The notes under the pieces were generated by a model that worked only from the letters and a program-made list of their open reading frames with translations, was not told where the DNA came from and ran no database searches. From Spongisporangium articulatum (lineage in GTDB: Bacteria > Actinomycetota > Actinomycetes > Actinomycetales > Kineosporiaceae): a DNA stretch of 64,000 bases. The stretch spans positions 310,001 to 374,000 of the forward strand of contig NZ_JBITLV010000002.1 of assembly GCF_044465595.1 (NCBI RefSeq), read 5' to 3'. The position numbers and the translations under genes were made by a program. Below are positions 43,943-52,543 of this stretch, piece by piece. Every line of letters begins with the position of its first letter. Position 1 is the stretch's first letter.

Positions 43943-43968
43943 GGCCCGGACGCTTCGGCGTCCGGGCC
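43943..43968 (+). terminator. UUCG-loop terminator after the lipase gene
   Basis: GGCCCGGACGC, TTCG, GCGTCCGGGCC: an 11-bp perfect stem with an exceptionally stable tetraloop, 27 bp after the lipase stop. Confidence 0.85.
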
Positions 43969-44000
43969 GTTCCGGCTTTGCCGGACGGCGCCCCACGCCG

Positions 44001-44071
44001 CGCGAGTGGAACGTTCTGCCCCGGATCAGGTGCCTCCGGGCCCCCTTTCGGTGCGAAACGTTCCACTCGCG
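44001..44071. repeat. 15-bp inverted repeat with 41-nt spacer
   Basis: CGCGAGTGGAACGTT (44001-44015) and its exact complement (44057-44071) lie between the lipase terminator and the hybrid kinase. The spacer is not symmetrical. It could be an operator pair or a small dispersed repeat. Confidence 0.7.
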
Positions 44072-44096
44072 GGCCGGACGGGCCATAGGGGTCAAG

Positions 44097-46331
<2,235 letters not shown>

Positions 46332-46338
46332 GGCCGCC

Positions 46339-46545
46339 TCAGGCGGCCGTTCCGCGCCGGGCGCGGACGTCGTCCCGCACCGACCTGAGGTGGACGACGG
46401 GGGCCAGGTCGGCGTCGTGGTGCGGAAGGCGGACCAACGGGACGTCGCCCCCGTGCGTCTCGCCGTAGCGCGCCACCCAGAGGCCCGGCACGCAGGCGGC
46501 CAGCAGCGGCACTCCGAGGGTCGTCACGACGATGGCGATGAACAT
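46339..46545 (-). CDS. Small membrane-anchored protein
   Basis: 68 residues from ATG 46545: MFIAIVVTTLGVPLLAACVPG is one hydrophobic helix, followed by a polar tail rich in His, Arg and Asp. On the minus strand TACCGT (plus 46553-46558) ends 7 nt before the ATG, a leaderless geometry that supports this start over longer frames. Function unknown. It is convergent with the hybrid kinase, 7 bp apart. Confidence 0.55.
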   Translation of the reverse strand: MFIAIVVTTLGVPLLAACVPGLWVARYGETHGGDVPLVRLPHHDADLAPVVHLRSVRDDVRARRGTAA

Positions 46546-46658
46546 GTCTACGACGGTAGATCCGCAGGTCAGCTCGCACATCCACCCGCCGGACCATCCC
46601 TTTCGGCCCAACGTCCACCCGTAGTCGTACGTCTCCGGTACTACCGCATCGAATGTGT

Positions 46659-46714
46659 CCCCGTTTCGGTCGTCAGGAGCGCGGGTACGGGGCATTGTGG
46701 CAACCGAAACGGGG
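46659..46714. repeat. 12-bp inverted repeat with 32-nt spacer
   Basis: CCCCGTTTCGGT (46659-46670) and ACCGAAACGGGG (46703-46714). It sits between two minus-strand genes, downstream of the VOC gene. It could be a terminator with a large loop or an operator pair. Confidence 0.55.
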
Positions 46715-46745
46715 GCAGGATCCCAGATCACGGGCGTGCGGTCGC

Positions 46746-47132
46746 TCAAGTGGGTCGTTCCTGGATGATCCACCGGTTACCGTCGGGGTCGGCGAAGAAC
46801 ACCATCGAGCTCCACGGCTCGTCGCTGTAACCCGGCTTCTGCTCGCCGTTCTCGAAGTGGACGACGTCGCCTACGGGTGCACCGCGGGCGGCGAGGTCCG
46901 CACGCACCGCGCGGACGTCGTCCACCACCAGGGTCAGCCCGGGGTTCGGGTGCTCGCCCTCGACCAGGTGGATCGAGCAGCCGGAGCCCGGCGGCGTGAG
47001 CTGGACGACGCGCATCCCGCCCGGCGCCACGAGGTCGAGGTCCAGGGCGAAACCCACGATTCGCGCGTAGAAGTCGCGTGACCGGTCGATGTCGGCGACC
47101 GGAATCTGTACCGCCTCGAGCTGCATCTCCAT
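46746..47132 (-). CDS. VOC-family protein
   Basis: 128 residues. It starts LEAVQIPVADIDRSRDFYARIVGFALDLD and ends MVFFADPDGNRWIIQERP. The middle has RVVQLTPPGSGCSIHLVEG. This is the glyoxalase-like pattern common in actinobacteria, of unknown substrate. GGGG lies before the ATG at 47132. It is the third VOC gene within 8 kb, not a close copy of the other two. Confidence 0.84.
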   Translation of the reverse strand: MEMQLEAVQIPVADIDRSRDFYARIVGFALDLDLVAPGGMRVVQLTPPGSGCSIHLVEGEHPNPGLTLVVDDVRAVRADLAARGAPVGDVVHFENGEQKPGYSDEPWSSMVFFADPDGNRWIIQERPT

Positions 47133-47165
47133 GTCGAACCCCCTTCGTCCGGAACACTCTCCACC

Positions 47166-47280
47166 ATGGAACAGCCCGACAGCAGTGGGTGGGTCGCCGT
47201 GCGGTGCATCTTCCGCACGGACGTCGACGGGGTCCGCAGCTACGAGGAGAGGGCTCGGTACGCACGCCGATCATTGTCGG
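47166..47280 (+). pseudogene. N-terminal remnant of a DUF4288-like gene
   Basis: From ATG 47166 the frame reads SSGWVAVRCIFR, then SYEER. This resembles the N-terminus of short actinobacterial DUF4288-type proteins (W-x-A-V-R-C-x-F and YEER). After YEER the similarity stops and the frame runs into the repeat block at 47283. It looks like a gene cut off by the repeat. The family recall is from memory and needs a search. Confidence 0.35.
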
Positions 47281-47282
47281 TT

Positions 47283-47338
47283 GGGCACGGTGTGACACCG
47301 TGCTCACCAGGTGGTCATTGTGTGACACCGTGCTCACC
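47283..47338. repeat. Tandem near-palindromes with GTGTGACAC core
   Basis: Two similar blocks: 47283-47308 contains GCACGGTGTGACACCGTGC then TCACC; 47310-47338 repeats TTGTGTGACACCGTGCTCACC. Related to 38984-39031. The first core is palindromic apart from its centre. Confidence 0.65.
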
Positions 47339-47615
47339 CGGTCGTGCCGCGCGGAGCGGGCTCCCAGCCGTGCAGGAAGTCCAGGACGTCGGACGCGGGC
47401 ATCTCGCACGGGCGGAACTGCTCGTCGTCCGGGGCGGGGAGGTACAGGTTGGCGCTGACCACCCCGGTGCCGCCCAACTCCTCGGCGTACAGCTTCTCGA
47501 CCCGCCCGCCGGCCCGCACGGTGCGCGTCACACCCCACCGCCGCCCACGGTAGGTCACTGCGCTCCACCCGAGAGGTAGCCGGGCGAGCAGGGCGGCGAC
47601 GCCGGACTCGGCCAT
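47334..47615 (-). CDS. Small conserved actinobacterial protein, function unknown
   Basis: 93 residues from ATG 47615: GVAALLARLPLGWSAVTYRGRRWGVTRTVRAGG, then KLYAEELGGTGVVSANLY and CEMPASDVLDFLHGW. Soluble. I recall similar small actinobacterial proteins, sometimes labelled peptide methionine sulfoxide reductase, but no catalytic GCFW motif is present, so that label is not supported. The 3' end overlaps the GTGTGACAC repeat by 5 bp. It lies just downstream of the HxlR gene on the same strand (2 bp gap) and is probably co-transcribed. Confidence 0.7.
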   Translation of the reverse strand: MAESGVAALLARLPLGWSAVTYRGRRWGVTRTVRAGGRVEKLYAEELGGTGVVSANLYLPAPDDEQFRPCEMPASDVLDFLHGWEPAPRGTTG

Positions 47616-47617
47616 CG

Positions 47618-47953
47618 TCAGGCGCGGTCGTGGAAGTCGCTCACCGCGGGGCCGTAGGTGGCGGACCAGTCGTTCAGCGTCTCGATGGGCTCCACCAGGG
47701 TGCGCCCGAGCTCGGTCAGGGCGTACTCGGCGTGACCGGCGGTGGGAGAGCGGCGTTCGACGAGGCCGTACTCCTCGAGTCGGCGCAGCGTGTGGGTCAG
47801 GACCTTGCGCGAGACGCCGCCGATGGCCGCGGCCAGTTCTCCGTGCCGGCGGGGACTCTCGTTGAGGGCGAACAGCGTGACGGCGGCCCACTTGTCGGCC
47901 AGGACCTCGACCGCCAGACGGGCCGGACAGTCCGCGAGGAAGCCGGTACCCAC
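47618..47953 (-). CDS. HxlR-family winged-helix regulator
   Basis: 111 residues from GTG 47953 (GTGFLADCPARLAVEVLADKWAAVTLFAL), with the conserved Cys followed by the VLADKW helix. The recognition helix is SRKVLTHTLRRLEEYGLVERR and the wing HAEYALTELGRTL. The redox-active Cys near the N-terminus is typical of electrophile-sensing HxlR proteins. It is divergent from the quinone-reductase-like gene at 48033 and followed by a small gene on its own strand. Confidence 0.87.
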   Translation of the reverse strand: MGTGFLADCPARLAVEVLADKWAAVTLFALNESPRRHGELAAAIGGVSRKVLTHTLRRLEEYGLVERRSPTAGHAEYALTELGRTLVEPIETLNDWSATYGPAVSDFHDRA

Positions 47954-47961
47954 GAACTCAA

Positions 47962-47994
47962 GGTACCTCGAGGTTCCTCGGGGCTTTCTAGCGT
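47962..47994. promoter_or_regulatory. HxlR-type operator and promoter
   Basis: GGTACCTCGAGGTTCC (47962-47977) is a 16-bp palindrome with one mismatched pair, centred on CTCGAG. TAGCGT (47989-47994) 11 bp further is a candidate -10 box for the gene at 48033, so the palindrome would occupy the -35 region. The identical -10 sequence serves the other HxlR pair at 2029. Confidence 0.6.
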
Positions 47995-48032
47995 CGGTCC
48001 CGTCGCCTGATTCCGCTGCTGAGGAGCCTGTT

Positions 48033-48986
48033 GTGCCACGAGCTGTCGTCTTCGACGAGATCGGTGCCCCGGACGTGCTGTACCTGATCGACGAACCGCT
48101 CCCGGAGCCCGCGGCGGGCGAGGTGCGGGTGCGGATCGAGGCGTTCGGGGTCAACCCGGTCGAGCAGATGATGCGTTCGGGTGCCTACCCGGCGCCGTTC
48201 CCGCTGCCGCGGGCCCGGATCGGTCTGGAGGGGACGGGCCGGATCGACGCGCTCGGGGCGGACGTCGTCGGGCTCGCCGTGGGCGATCCGGTGATCATCG
48301 CGGCGGTCCCGCAGATGCACGTCAACGGCGTCTACGCCGAGTACACGACCGTGCCGGCCGCGAGCGTCATCCCGCGCCCGGCCGAACTGGACGCCGTCGG
48401 TGCCGCCGCGTTCTGGACCGCCCACGCCACCGCGTACGGCGCCCTGGTCGAGTCGGCCGGCCTGCGCCCCGGGGACCGGCTGCTGATCAACTCGGGGTCG
48501 AGCGCCGTCGGGCTGGCCGCGCTGGGGATCGCCCGCCAGCTCGGCGTCACCGCGATCGCCGTCACCCGGCACAGCGCCAAGCGTGAGGCGCTCCTGGCCG
48601 CGGGGGCGGAGTCGGTCGTGGCCACCGACCGCGACGAACTCCCGGTCGGCACGGTCGATCTCGTCCTCGACACCGTTCGGGGCCCGGGTCTCGCCCGCCT
48701 GGCCGCGGCGGCCCGGATGGGTGGCACGCTGATCAGCGTGGGCTGGTCCGACCCGCGGCCGCCGACGTACCCGAGCGGCCTCGTCACGATGATGAACTAC
48801 ATGGGTCTGCGGCACACGACCAACCCGGACGTGCTGCGCCGCATCGCCGCCTTCCTCGGGGCCGGCCTGCGTTGCGGGACGCTGCAGCCGACCGTCGACC
48901 GGGTGTTCGCCCTCGACGAGGTGGTCGCCGCCCACGAATATCTGGAGAAGGGTCAGCATTTCGGCAAGATCGTCGTCACGGTCTGA
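48033..48986 (+). CDS. Zinc-independent quinone oxidoreductase (MDR family)
   Basis: 317 residues from GTG 48033, with GAGGAG 6 nt upstream. MDR features are VRVRIEAFGVNPVEQMMRSG and GLEGTGRIDALGADV. The nucleotide site LLINSGSSAVGLAALGIA is less canonical than the usual GxGxxG-like pattern. There are no zinc-binding Cys. It ends HFGKIVVTV, the typical quinone reductase tail. It reduces quinones or enones with NADPH. Divergence from HxlR suggests electrophile-inducible expression. Confidence 0.87.
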   Translation: MPRAVVFDEIGAPDVLYLIDEPLPEPAAGEVRVRIEAFGVNPVEQMMRSGAYPAPFPLPRARIGLEGTGRIDALGADVVGLAVGDPVIIAAVPQMHVNGVYAEYTTVPAASVIPRPAELDAVGAAAFWTAHATAYGALVESAGLRPGDRLLINSGSSAVGLAALGIARQLGVTAIAVTRHSAKREALLAAGAESVVATDRDELPVGTVDLVLDTVRGPGLARLAAAARMGGTLISVGWSDPRPPTYPSGLVTMMNYMGLRHTTNPDVLRRIAAFLGAGLRCGTLQPTVDRVFALDEVVAAHEYLEKGQHFGKIVVTV

Positions 48987-48989
48987 GAC

Positions 48990-49334
48990 TCATCGCGGTG
49001 GGCGACCGGCCCCGGAGTTCGAGGCGGAGCGCCCGCCCAGAGGCCGAACCCGTGAGGCGATCCGACGGCGATCCTCGGCCTCGATCTCACGCAACCGCGC
49101 CAGGTTCTCGGCCTTGATCTCCTCGGCGGCACGCCTGGTCCGGCTCTCCTCGGGCGGGAACCTCCACCAGTACAACGAGCCGAAACCCGACACCAACGAG
49201 GACGTCCCGAAACTGGCTGCCAGCTGCCAGCCGTAGGAGGCCGCCAAACCGAACATCACGGCCGACGTGGCCAGGAAGCCCACTGCTACATACAGCCGAA
49301 TCCTCGCCCGGTGCCGCCCCATACCGGCCATCAT
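48990..49334 (-). CDS. Small membrane protein of unknown function
   Basis: 114 residues from ATG 49334 (49322 also possible). Two hydrophobic helices, LYVAVGFLATSAVMFGLAAS and GTSSLVSGFGSLYWW, are followed by a charged helical tail with Glu/Arg repeats (EEIKAENLARLREIEAEDRRRIA). The start codon is uncertain, with ATG-ATG in tandem. It is convergent with the quinone oxidoreductase gene, 3 bp apart. Confidence 0.55.
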   Translation of the reverse strand: MMAGMGRHRARIRLYVAVGFLATSAVMFGLAASYGWQLAASFGTSSLVSGFGSLYWWRFPPEESRTRRAAEEIKAENLARLREIEAEDRRRIASRVRPLGGRSASNSGAGRPPR

Positions 49335-49425
49335 CACCGCGAAGGGGACCACCTGTCCTGAGCAGGAGCGACGCACCCTCGGCCGACCTGAGCTCGAATG
49401 AGAGCGGGTGACCGGGGCCGTCGGG

Positions 49426-49456
49426 CTCGACGTGCCTCGTACCTCGGCACGTCGAG
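49426..49456. terminator. 11-bp hairpin near the element boundary
   Basis: CTCGACGTGCC, a 9-nt loop, GGCACGTCGAG. It lies 30 bp left of the larger hairpin at 49487 in a stretch without genes. It may terminate transcripts from either side. Confidence 0.6.
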
Positions 49457-49486
49457 ACCTCCTCCCGATCCCGGGCCCATCAGTTT

Positions 49487-49537
49487 CAACGGCAGAAGAC
49501 CCCCTCCGAAGAGCGTGGAGGGGGTCTTCTGCCGTTG
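49487..49537 (-). terminator. 21-bp perfect hairpin, ancestral tRNA-Gly terminator
   Basis: A 21-bp perfect stem (49487-49507 with 49517-49537) around a 9-nt loop; the core is CAGAAGACCCCCTCC. Its last two bases overlap attL. Joining the left flank to the tRNA gene, as it was before integration, places this hairpin directly after the tRNA-Gly 3' end. It is therefore most likely the tRNA's own terminator, now 11 kb away. Confidence 0.8.
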
Positions 49538-49579
49538 GAGCGGGTGACCGGGATCGAACCGGCATGACCAGCTTGGAAG
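49536..49579. repeat. attL, 44-bp core
   Basis: Identical to 60665-60708. It corresponds to the tRNA-Gly sequence from the anticodon loop to the CCA end, without the 5' half. This is the duplicated tRNA end left at the distal side of the element. Confidence 0.95.
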
Positions 49580-49672
49580 ATCGGCCGAGCGAAGACTCAG
49601 CGAGCATGCCTGAGCACGGACACTCGTTCAGCCGGTGCCCCACACAGGCCACTCGTGACCGCTGTTGACCGC

Positions 49673-49697
49673 TCGATCGGGCACGCAACGGGCACGC
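49673..49697. repeat. Left 25-bp arm-type repeat
   Basis: 25 bp identical to 60571-60595, in the same orientation. Core GGGCACGCAACGGGCACGC contains two GGGCACGC motifs. It starts 94 bp inside attL. Likely an integrase arm-binding site. Confidence 0.7.
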
Positions 49698-49828
49698 CCG
49701 CGCAGGTGCTCGCCGCAGTGGCCCGGCGGCCGGGCGCCGCGCGTTCTGCTGTCCCCGGTCCTAGGGATGCTGGGACGAGTGCTGGCAGTACATTGCCCAA
49801 AACTTACGTCGCAATGTAAGTTCTCTGC

Positions 49829-50716
49829 GTGCCGCCCAAGAAAAGAAAGCTGAGTCGAACTCCACCGCTTTCGGTTCGACTCGAACTCACGCAAGAGGTT
49901 GGATTCCGTTGCCCTGCCGACGACTGCGGCCTTCCATACTTGACATTCCATCACTTCGCCCCTACATGGCGAAAAAGGAATCACCATGACCCTGAAGGAA
50001 TGATCGCATTGTGCCCGCTGCACGCGGGTAAAGCAGACAGCGATCACTACCCGGAGGATCTTCTGCGAAAGTGGAAGCGTGACGGCGTGGGACTCGCGCA
50101 AGAAGTGTCGGGAAAGTTCGATTTCATGCGTCGTGATTTAATGTGGCTAGTCGGGGGTTCCCTTTATCATCGAGTGCCGGTGGTTCTTCAGGTAGAAGAC
50201 GAGCCGTGGATCTGGGAAACCCGAGACGAAGACGGTTATGCGCGGCTGAATTTTAAGACTCAGGTCGGCCGTGAGCGGCCCGTCCTGCAACTAGACGATA
50301 ATGTCTGGCGTGTCCCGCCGGGCGCCGCGAGGATCGATTGCCTGCCCCGTGGCCGAAGACTACGCGTCGATTTTCCCGGAGGAGATACGTTCCGTGCCAA
50401 TTTTCTTGAAGCGGGCGATCCAGAGGAGTTGATGCGCATAGTTCCTTGGCTTAGAGAGAACTGGTTTGTTAAGAACCGTGGATGGCTTGAATCCGTTCCG
50501 TTTCCGCTAACAGTCGTGGAAATGTGGGAGAGAACTTCGAACGGAAGAATCTCACTCACGAAGGATGCCACCAATCTGGGCGGCCTAGCCATGCAGCACA
50601 ACATAGCTGCGGACGGGCCGGTTGGACTGACCGTATCCCAGATTCCCGCCGAGCAAATTGACTTGTCGGCTATTGCGCAACGGGGCATTAATCAATGGCG
50701 TGCTGCGACACGATAA
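49829..50716 (+). CDS. HNH-like nuclease-type cargo protein with long unknown C-terminus
   Basis: 295 residues from GTG 49829. The N-terminus has paired zinc ligands C28 and C33 (FRCPADDC), H41-H42, then NHHDPEGMIALCPLHAGKAD with C62 and H65, an HNH-type treble-clef pattern. The remaining 200 residues are not recognisable: LVGGSLYHRVPVVLQVEDEPW, then beta-rich segments. Codon use is AT-richer than neighbours and includes a TTA Leu codon (residue 104), rare in actinobacteria. It is cargo in the AICE next to attL, a usual place for defence genes. A nuclease defence role is possible but unproven. No signal peptide. Confidence 0.75.
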   Translation: MPPKKRKLSRTPPLSVRLELTQEVGFRCPADDCGLPYLTFHHFAPTWRKRNHHDPEGMIALCPLHAGKADSDHYPEDLLRKWKRDGVGLAQEVSGKFDFMRRDLMWLVGGSLYHRVPVVLQVEDEPWIWETRDEDGYARLNFKTQVGRERPVLQLDDNVWRVPPGAARIDCLPRGRRLRVDFPGGDTFRANFLEAGDPEELMRIVPWLRENWFVKNRGWLESVPFPLTVVEMWERTSNGRISLTKDATNLGGLAMQHNIAADGPVGLTVSQIPAEQIDLSAIAQRGINQWRAATR

Positions 50717-51344
50717 ACTTTCTCCGGACCTGAGTTGCTGACCGTTGACTCGCCCAAATGTGATTTCGCGGTCGTTCAGAAGAGTGCAAGTTGGCAAGCT
50801 AAGGGCGCAGCTCTGCGCCGAGGGCCAATGCTGTGCACTCTCCGTAGATTGATGCTTGCAGCTCTTACGCTCATGAATCTCCCTAGCCGGTCGCGCATGA
50901 GCAGGGCTCTCGTGGTCCATCGGGTGCGTCGCATTCGGTCCTCCGCGCGGTTGGTGGTCGTGGCGGCTGGCCGGTGGTGTTTCCCGGCCCGCCGTCGCGG
51001 CGGAGGTATCGCGCCCGGGGAGGCTCGCGGTCCAGGCCCCCGACGCTGGGAGCCGGTTGCCCGCAGGTGCGGAGCACGTCCCTTAGCCAGTTGGAGGAGC
51101 TGCTAGGGGCTGGACGGTGAGTCTGGGCGTGATACCGGAAGGGGAGCCCCGGCACCCTCGGTGATCCGGCCTCGCGCGTCACCCTTAACCAACTACCTGC
51201 GAACTCCCGCGCGGGCCGCACGAACTCGGGTCACCCAACCCAGCCACCCTCACCACCCGAACACCTCAGACCTTTCCCGCCGCCCTCACTCCCTGCTCCG
51301 CCCGGCGCGCCCGGTGGGGTCCGGGGCCGGAGGTCTCGGGGGGC

Positions 51345-51387
51345 CCCGCCGGGCAGCGCCCGGCGGGAGGCCGCGCGCAGCGCGGCC
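51345..51387. terminator. Two consecutive GC-rich hairpins
   Basis: CCCGCCGGGC, AGC, GCCCGGCGGG (51345-51367) followed by GGCCGCGC, GCA, GCGCGGCC (51369-51387), then CTTGATG. Probably terminators insulating the cargo from the next promoter. Confidence 0.6.
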
Positions 51388-51484
51388 CTTGATGTCTAAG
51401 AGGCCAATTCAGCAGTGCGCGCCTTCACTTTATCCACCCAGCCGACTGCACACCCTGTAGCCCATCTGGACGCTTCCCTCGGTC

Positions 51485-51532
51485 TTGTACTTAGTGCAGG
51501 ATTCCTTGTACATAACTGCGAGGAGGTTGTAC
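51485..51532 (+). promoter_or_regulatory. Three TTGTAC hexamers spaced 21 bp apart
   Basis: TTGTAC at 51485-51490, 51506-51511 and 51527-51532. The spacing of exactly 21 bp is two helical turns, so all three lie on one DNA face. The first could be a -35 element with TACATA (51509-51514) as -10 at 18 bp. The third forms the palindrome TTGTACAA and lies between the Shine-Dalgarno (GAGGAGG) and the ATG of the next gene. It reads as a cooperative operator. Confidence 0.6.
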
Positions 51533-51534
51533 AA

Positions 51535-51837
51535 ATGGCCAAGGGAATGCACCGGCCGCACAAGCGGATCCTGTTGCCCAACGACATGTGGGTCCTGCTT
51601 TACGACGATGGGCACATCAAGCTCGGCGGCTACGACCGCAAGATGCATGTTGTGGAGGTCTTGAACCGGGACGGTGGAACGCACATCTTCGCCAAGCTCG
51701 ATGACTCTGCGGAGACGATCCGGACGCCGCAGGCTAGGCAGGCTGACTTCGTCACGGTGCCACGCTCAGTGGTCGAGTCTCTCCTGCTTGGCTATAAGGC
51801 AGGCCCTGACCCCGTAGTGGAGGACGGCGAGGACTAG
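51535..51837 (+). CDS. Small AICE accessory protein, function unknown
   Basis: 100 residues from ATG 51535, with GAGGAGG 8 nt upstream. It is basic at the N-terminus (MAKGMHRPHKRILLP) with a compact core WVLLYDDGHIKLGGYDRKMHVVEVL and an acidic C-terminus (VEDGED). Soluble; no known motif. Its stop shares the CTAG tetranucleotide with the stop of the convergent YdcF-like gene. The phased TTGTAC boxes in its leader suggest tight control, perhaps by one of the element's repressors. Confidence 0.7.
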   Translation: MAKGMHRPHKRILLPNDMWVLLYDDGHIKLGGYDRKMHVVEVLNRDGGTHIFAKLDDSAETIRTPQARQADFVTVPRSVVESLLLGYKAGPDPVVEDGED

Positions 51838-52526
51838 CGTCCCCCGAGGCCTACAACCCCGGGCAAGAGACGGTTTGTGTAGCCAGCCGAGACCAAGGCG
51901 TCAAAGGCGTGTGTCGCTGCTTTTGTGAAGTCCTGGTGAGCCGCGTAGCCGCGCTGTGCGTAGACCTCAATGCGTTGGGTGTCTCCGACCAACATGTTGA
52001 TGACTCGGTTAGCGTCTCCGATGCTGGCCACATAGTCATCAAGGTCCAAAGATGTTGAGGTGCATAGGGGTTCGACCTCGGGCCAGACCCTCCGGCAGGT
52101 CGCGTATGCACGGCGCTGTTGGTAAGGGCGGCTGATGAGCGTGACCGTCTCGGGGCTGATGCCGCGCTCGTGGAGTAGATCGCGGGTCAGAGTGATGTTC
52201 TCGCTGGTGTTGGTCGCCCTCGGCTCGACGAGAATCGCGTCGTCCGGGACGCCGAGGCTGAGGGCGTGCTCGCGGTAGTGGACGGCCTCGCCCCGGGGGA
52301 ACCGCTCGACCGTGGTCGGAGCGTTGGCTCCGGTGAAGACGATCAGCGGGAACATGCCCTGGTGCCACAGCTCGGCGGCTCGGGTGGCGACGCTGAGGTC
52401 GTGGCTTCCGAGTCCGATGCCGACGTCGGTAGGGCGTAGCTCGTGGTGCATCTGGTGGTAGTCCCAGAGCACTTCGACGGCCTCGCGCAGCTCCGGGGGG
52501 ATTGTCGCGGCGGGCGTCCTGGTCAC
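51834..52526 (-). CDS. YdcF-like (DUF218) protein
   Basis: 230 residues from GTG 52526. The DUF218 fold is indicated by DVGIGLGSHDLSVATRAAELW, FTGANAPTTVERFPRGEAVHY and VEPRATNTSENITLTRDLL. There is no membrane helix, so it belongs to the soluble branch seen in actinobacterial mobile elements. Family members bind nucleotide-type or SAM-like ligands, but the reaction is not established. It is 17 bp downstream of the GntR regulator and is probably co-transcribed. It may modify a small molecule to aid maintenance or transfer; that is speculation. Confidence 0.82.
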   Translation of the reverse strand: MTRTPAATIPPELREAVEVLWDYHQMHHELRPTDVGIGLGSHDLSVATRAAELWHQGMFPLIVFTGANAPTTVERFPRGEAVHYREHALSLGVPDDAILVEPRATNTSENITLTRDLLHERGISPETVTLISRPYQQRRAYATCRRVWPEVEPLCTSTSLDLDDYVASIGDANRVINMLVGDTQRIEVYAQRGYAAHQDFTKAATHAFDALVSAGYTNRLLPGVVGLGGR

Positions 52527-52543
52527 GGGATCAGTCTGGCCGG

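Larger units (their letters stand above)
50717..51534. other. 818-bp region without a supported gene
   Basis: Frames here are short and lack family features. GC rises from left to right. The region contains two GC-rich hairpins at 51345-51387, a pyrimidine-rich stretch at about 51230-51300, and the TTGTAC series at its right end. It may hold a small RNA, a degraded gene or a transfer/replication locus; the sequence does not tell which. Confidence 0.5.

Noticed and set aside
47334..47615. Peptide methionine sulfoxide reductase
   Set aside because: No GCFW or other Msr catalytic motif; the protein is too short.
49829..49855. Nuclear-localisation-like PPKKRK start of the HNH protein
   Set aside because: A basic N-terminus is common in DNA-binding proteins; there is no reason to read it as a eukaryotic signal.
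50585..50920. A minus-strand gene overlapping the HNH gene end
   Set aside because: It overlaps the coherent HNH frame by 130 bp and has no recognisable protein pattern.
51161..51460. A 99-residue gene in the AICE gap
   Set aside because: Pro/Arg/Ser-rich composition, spans two strong hairpins, no ribosome site and no family features.
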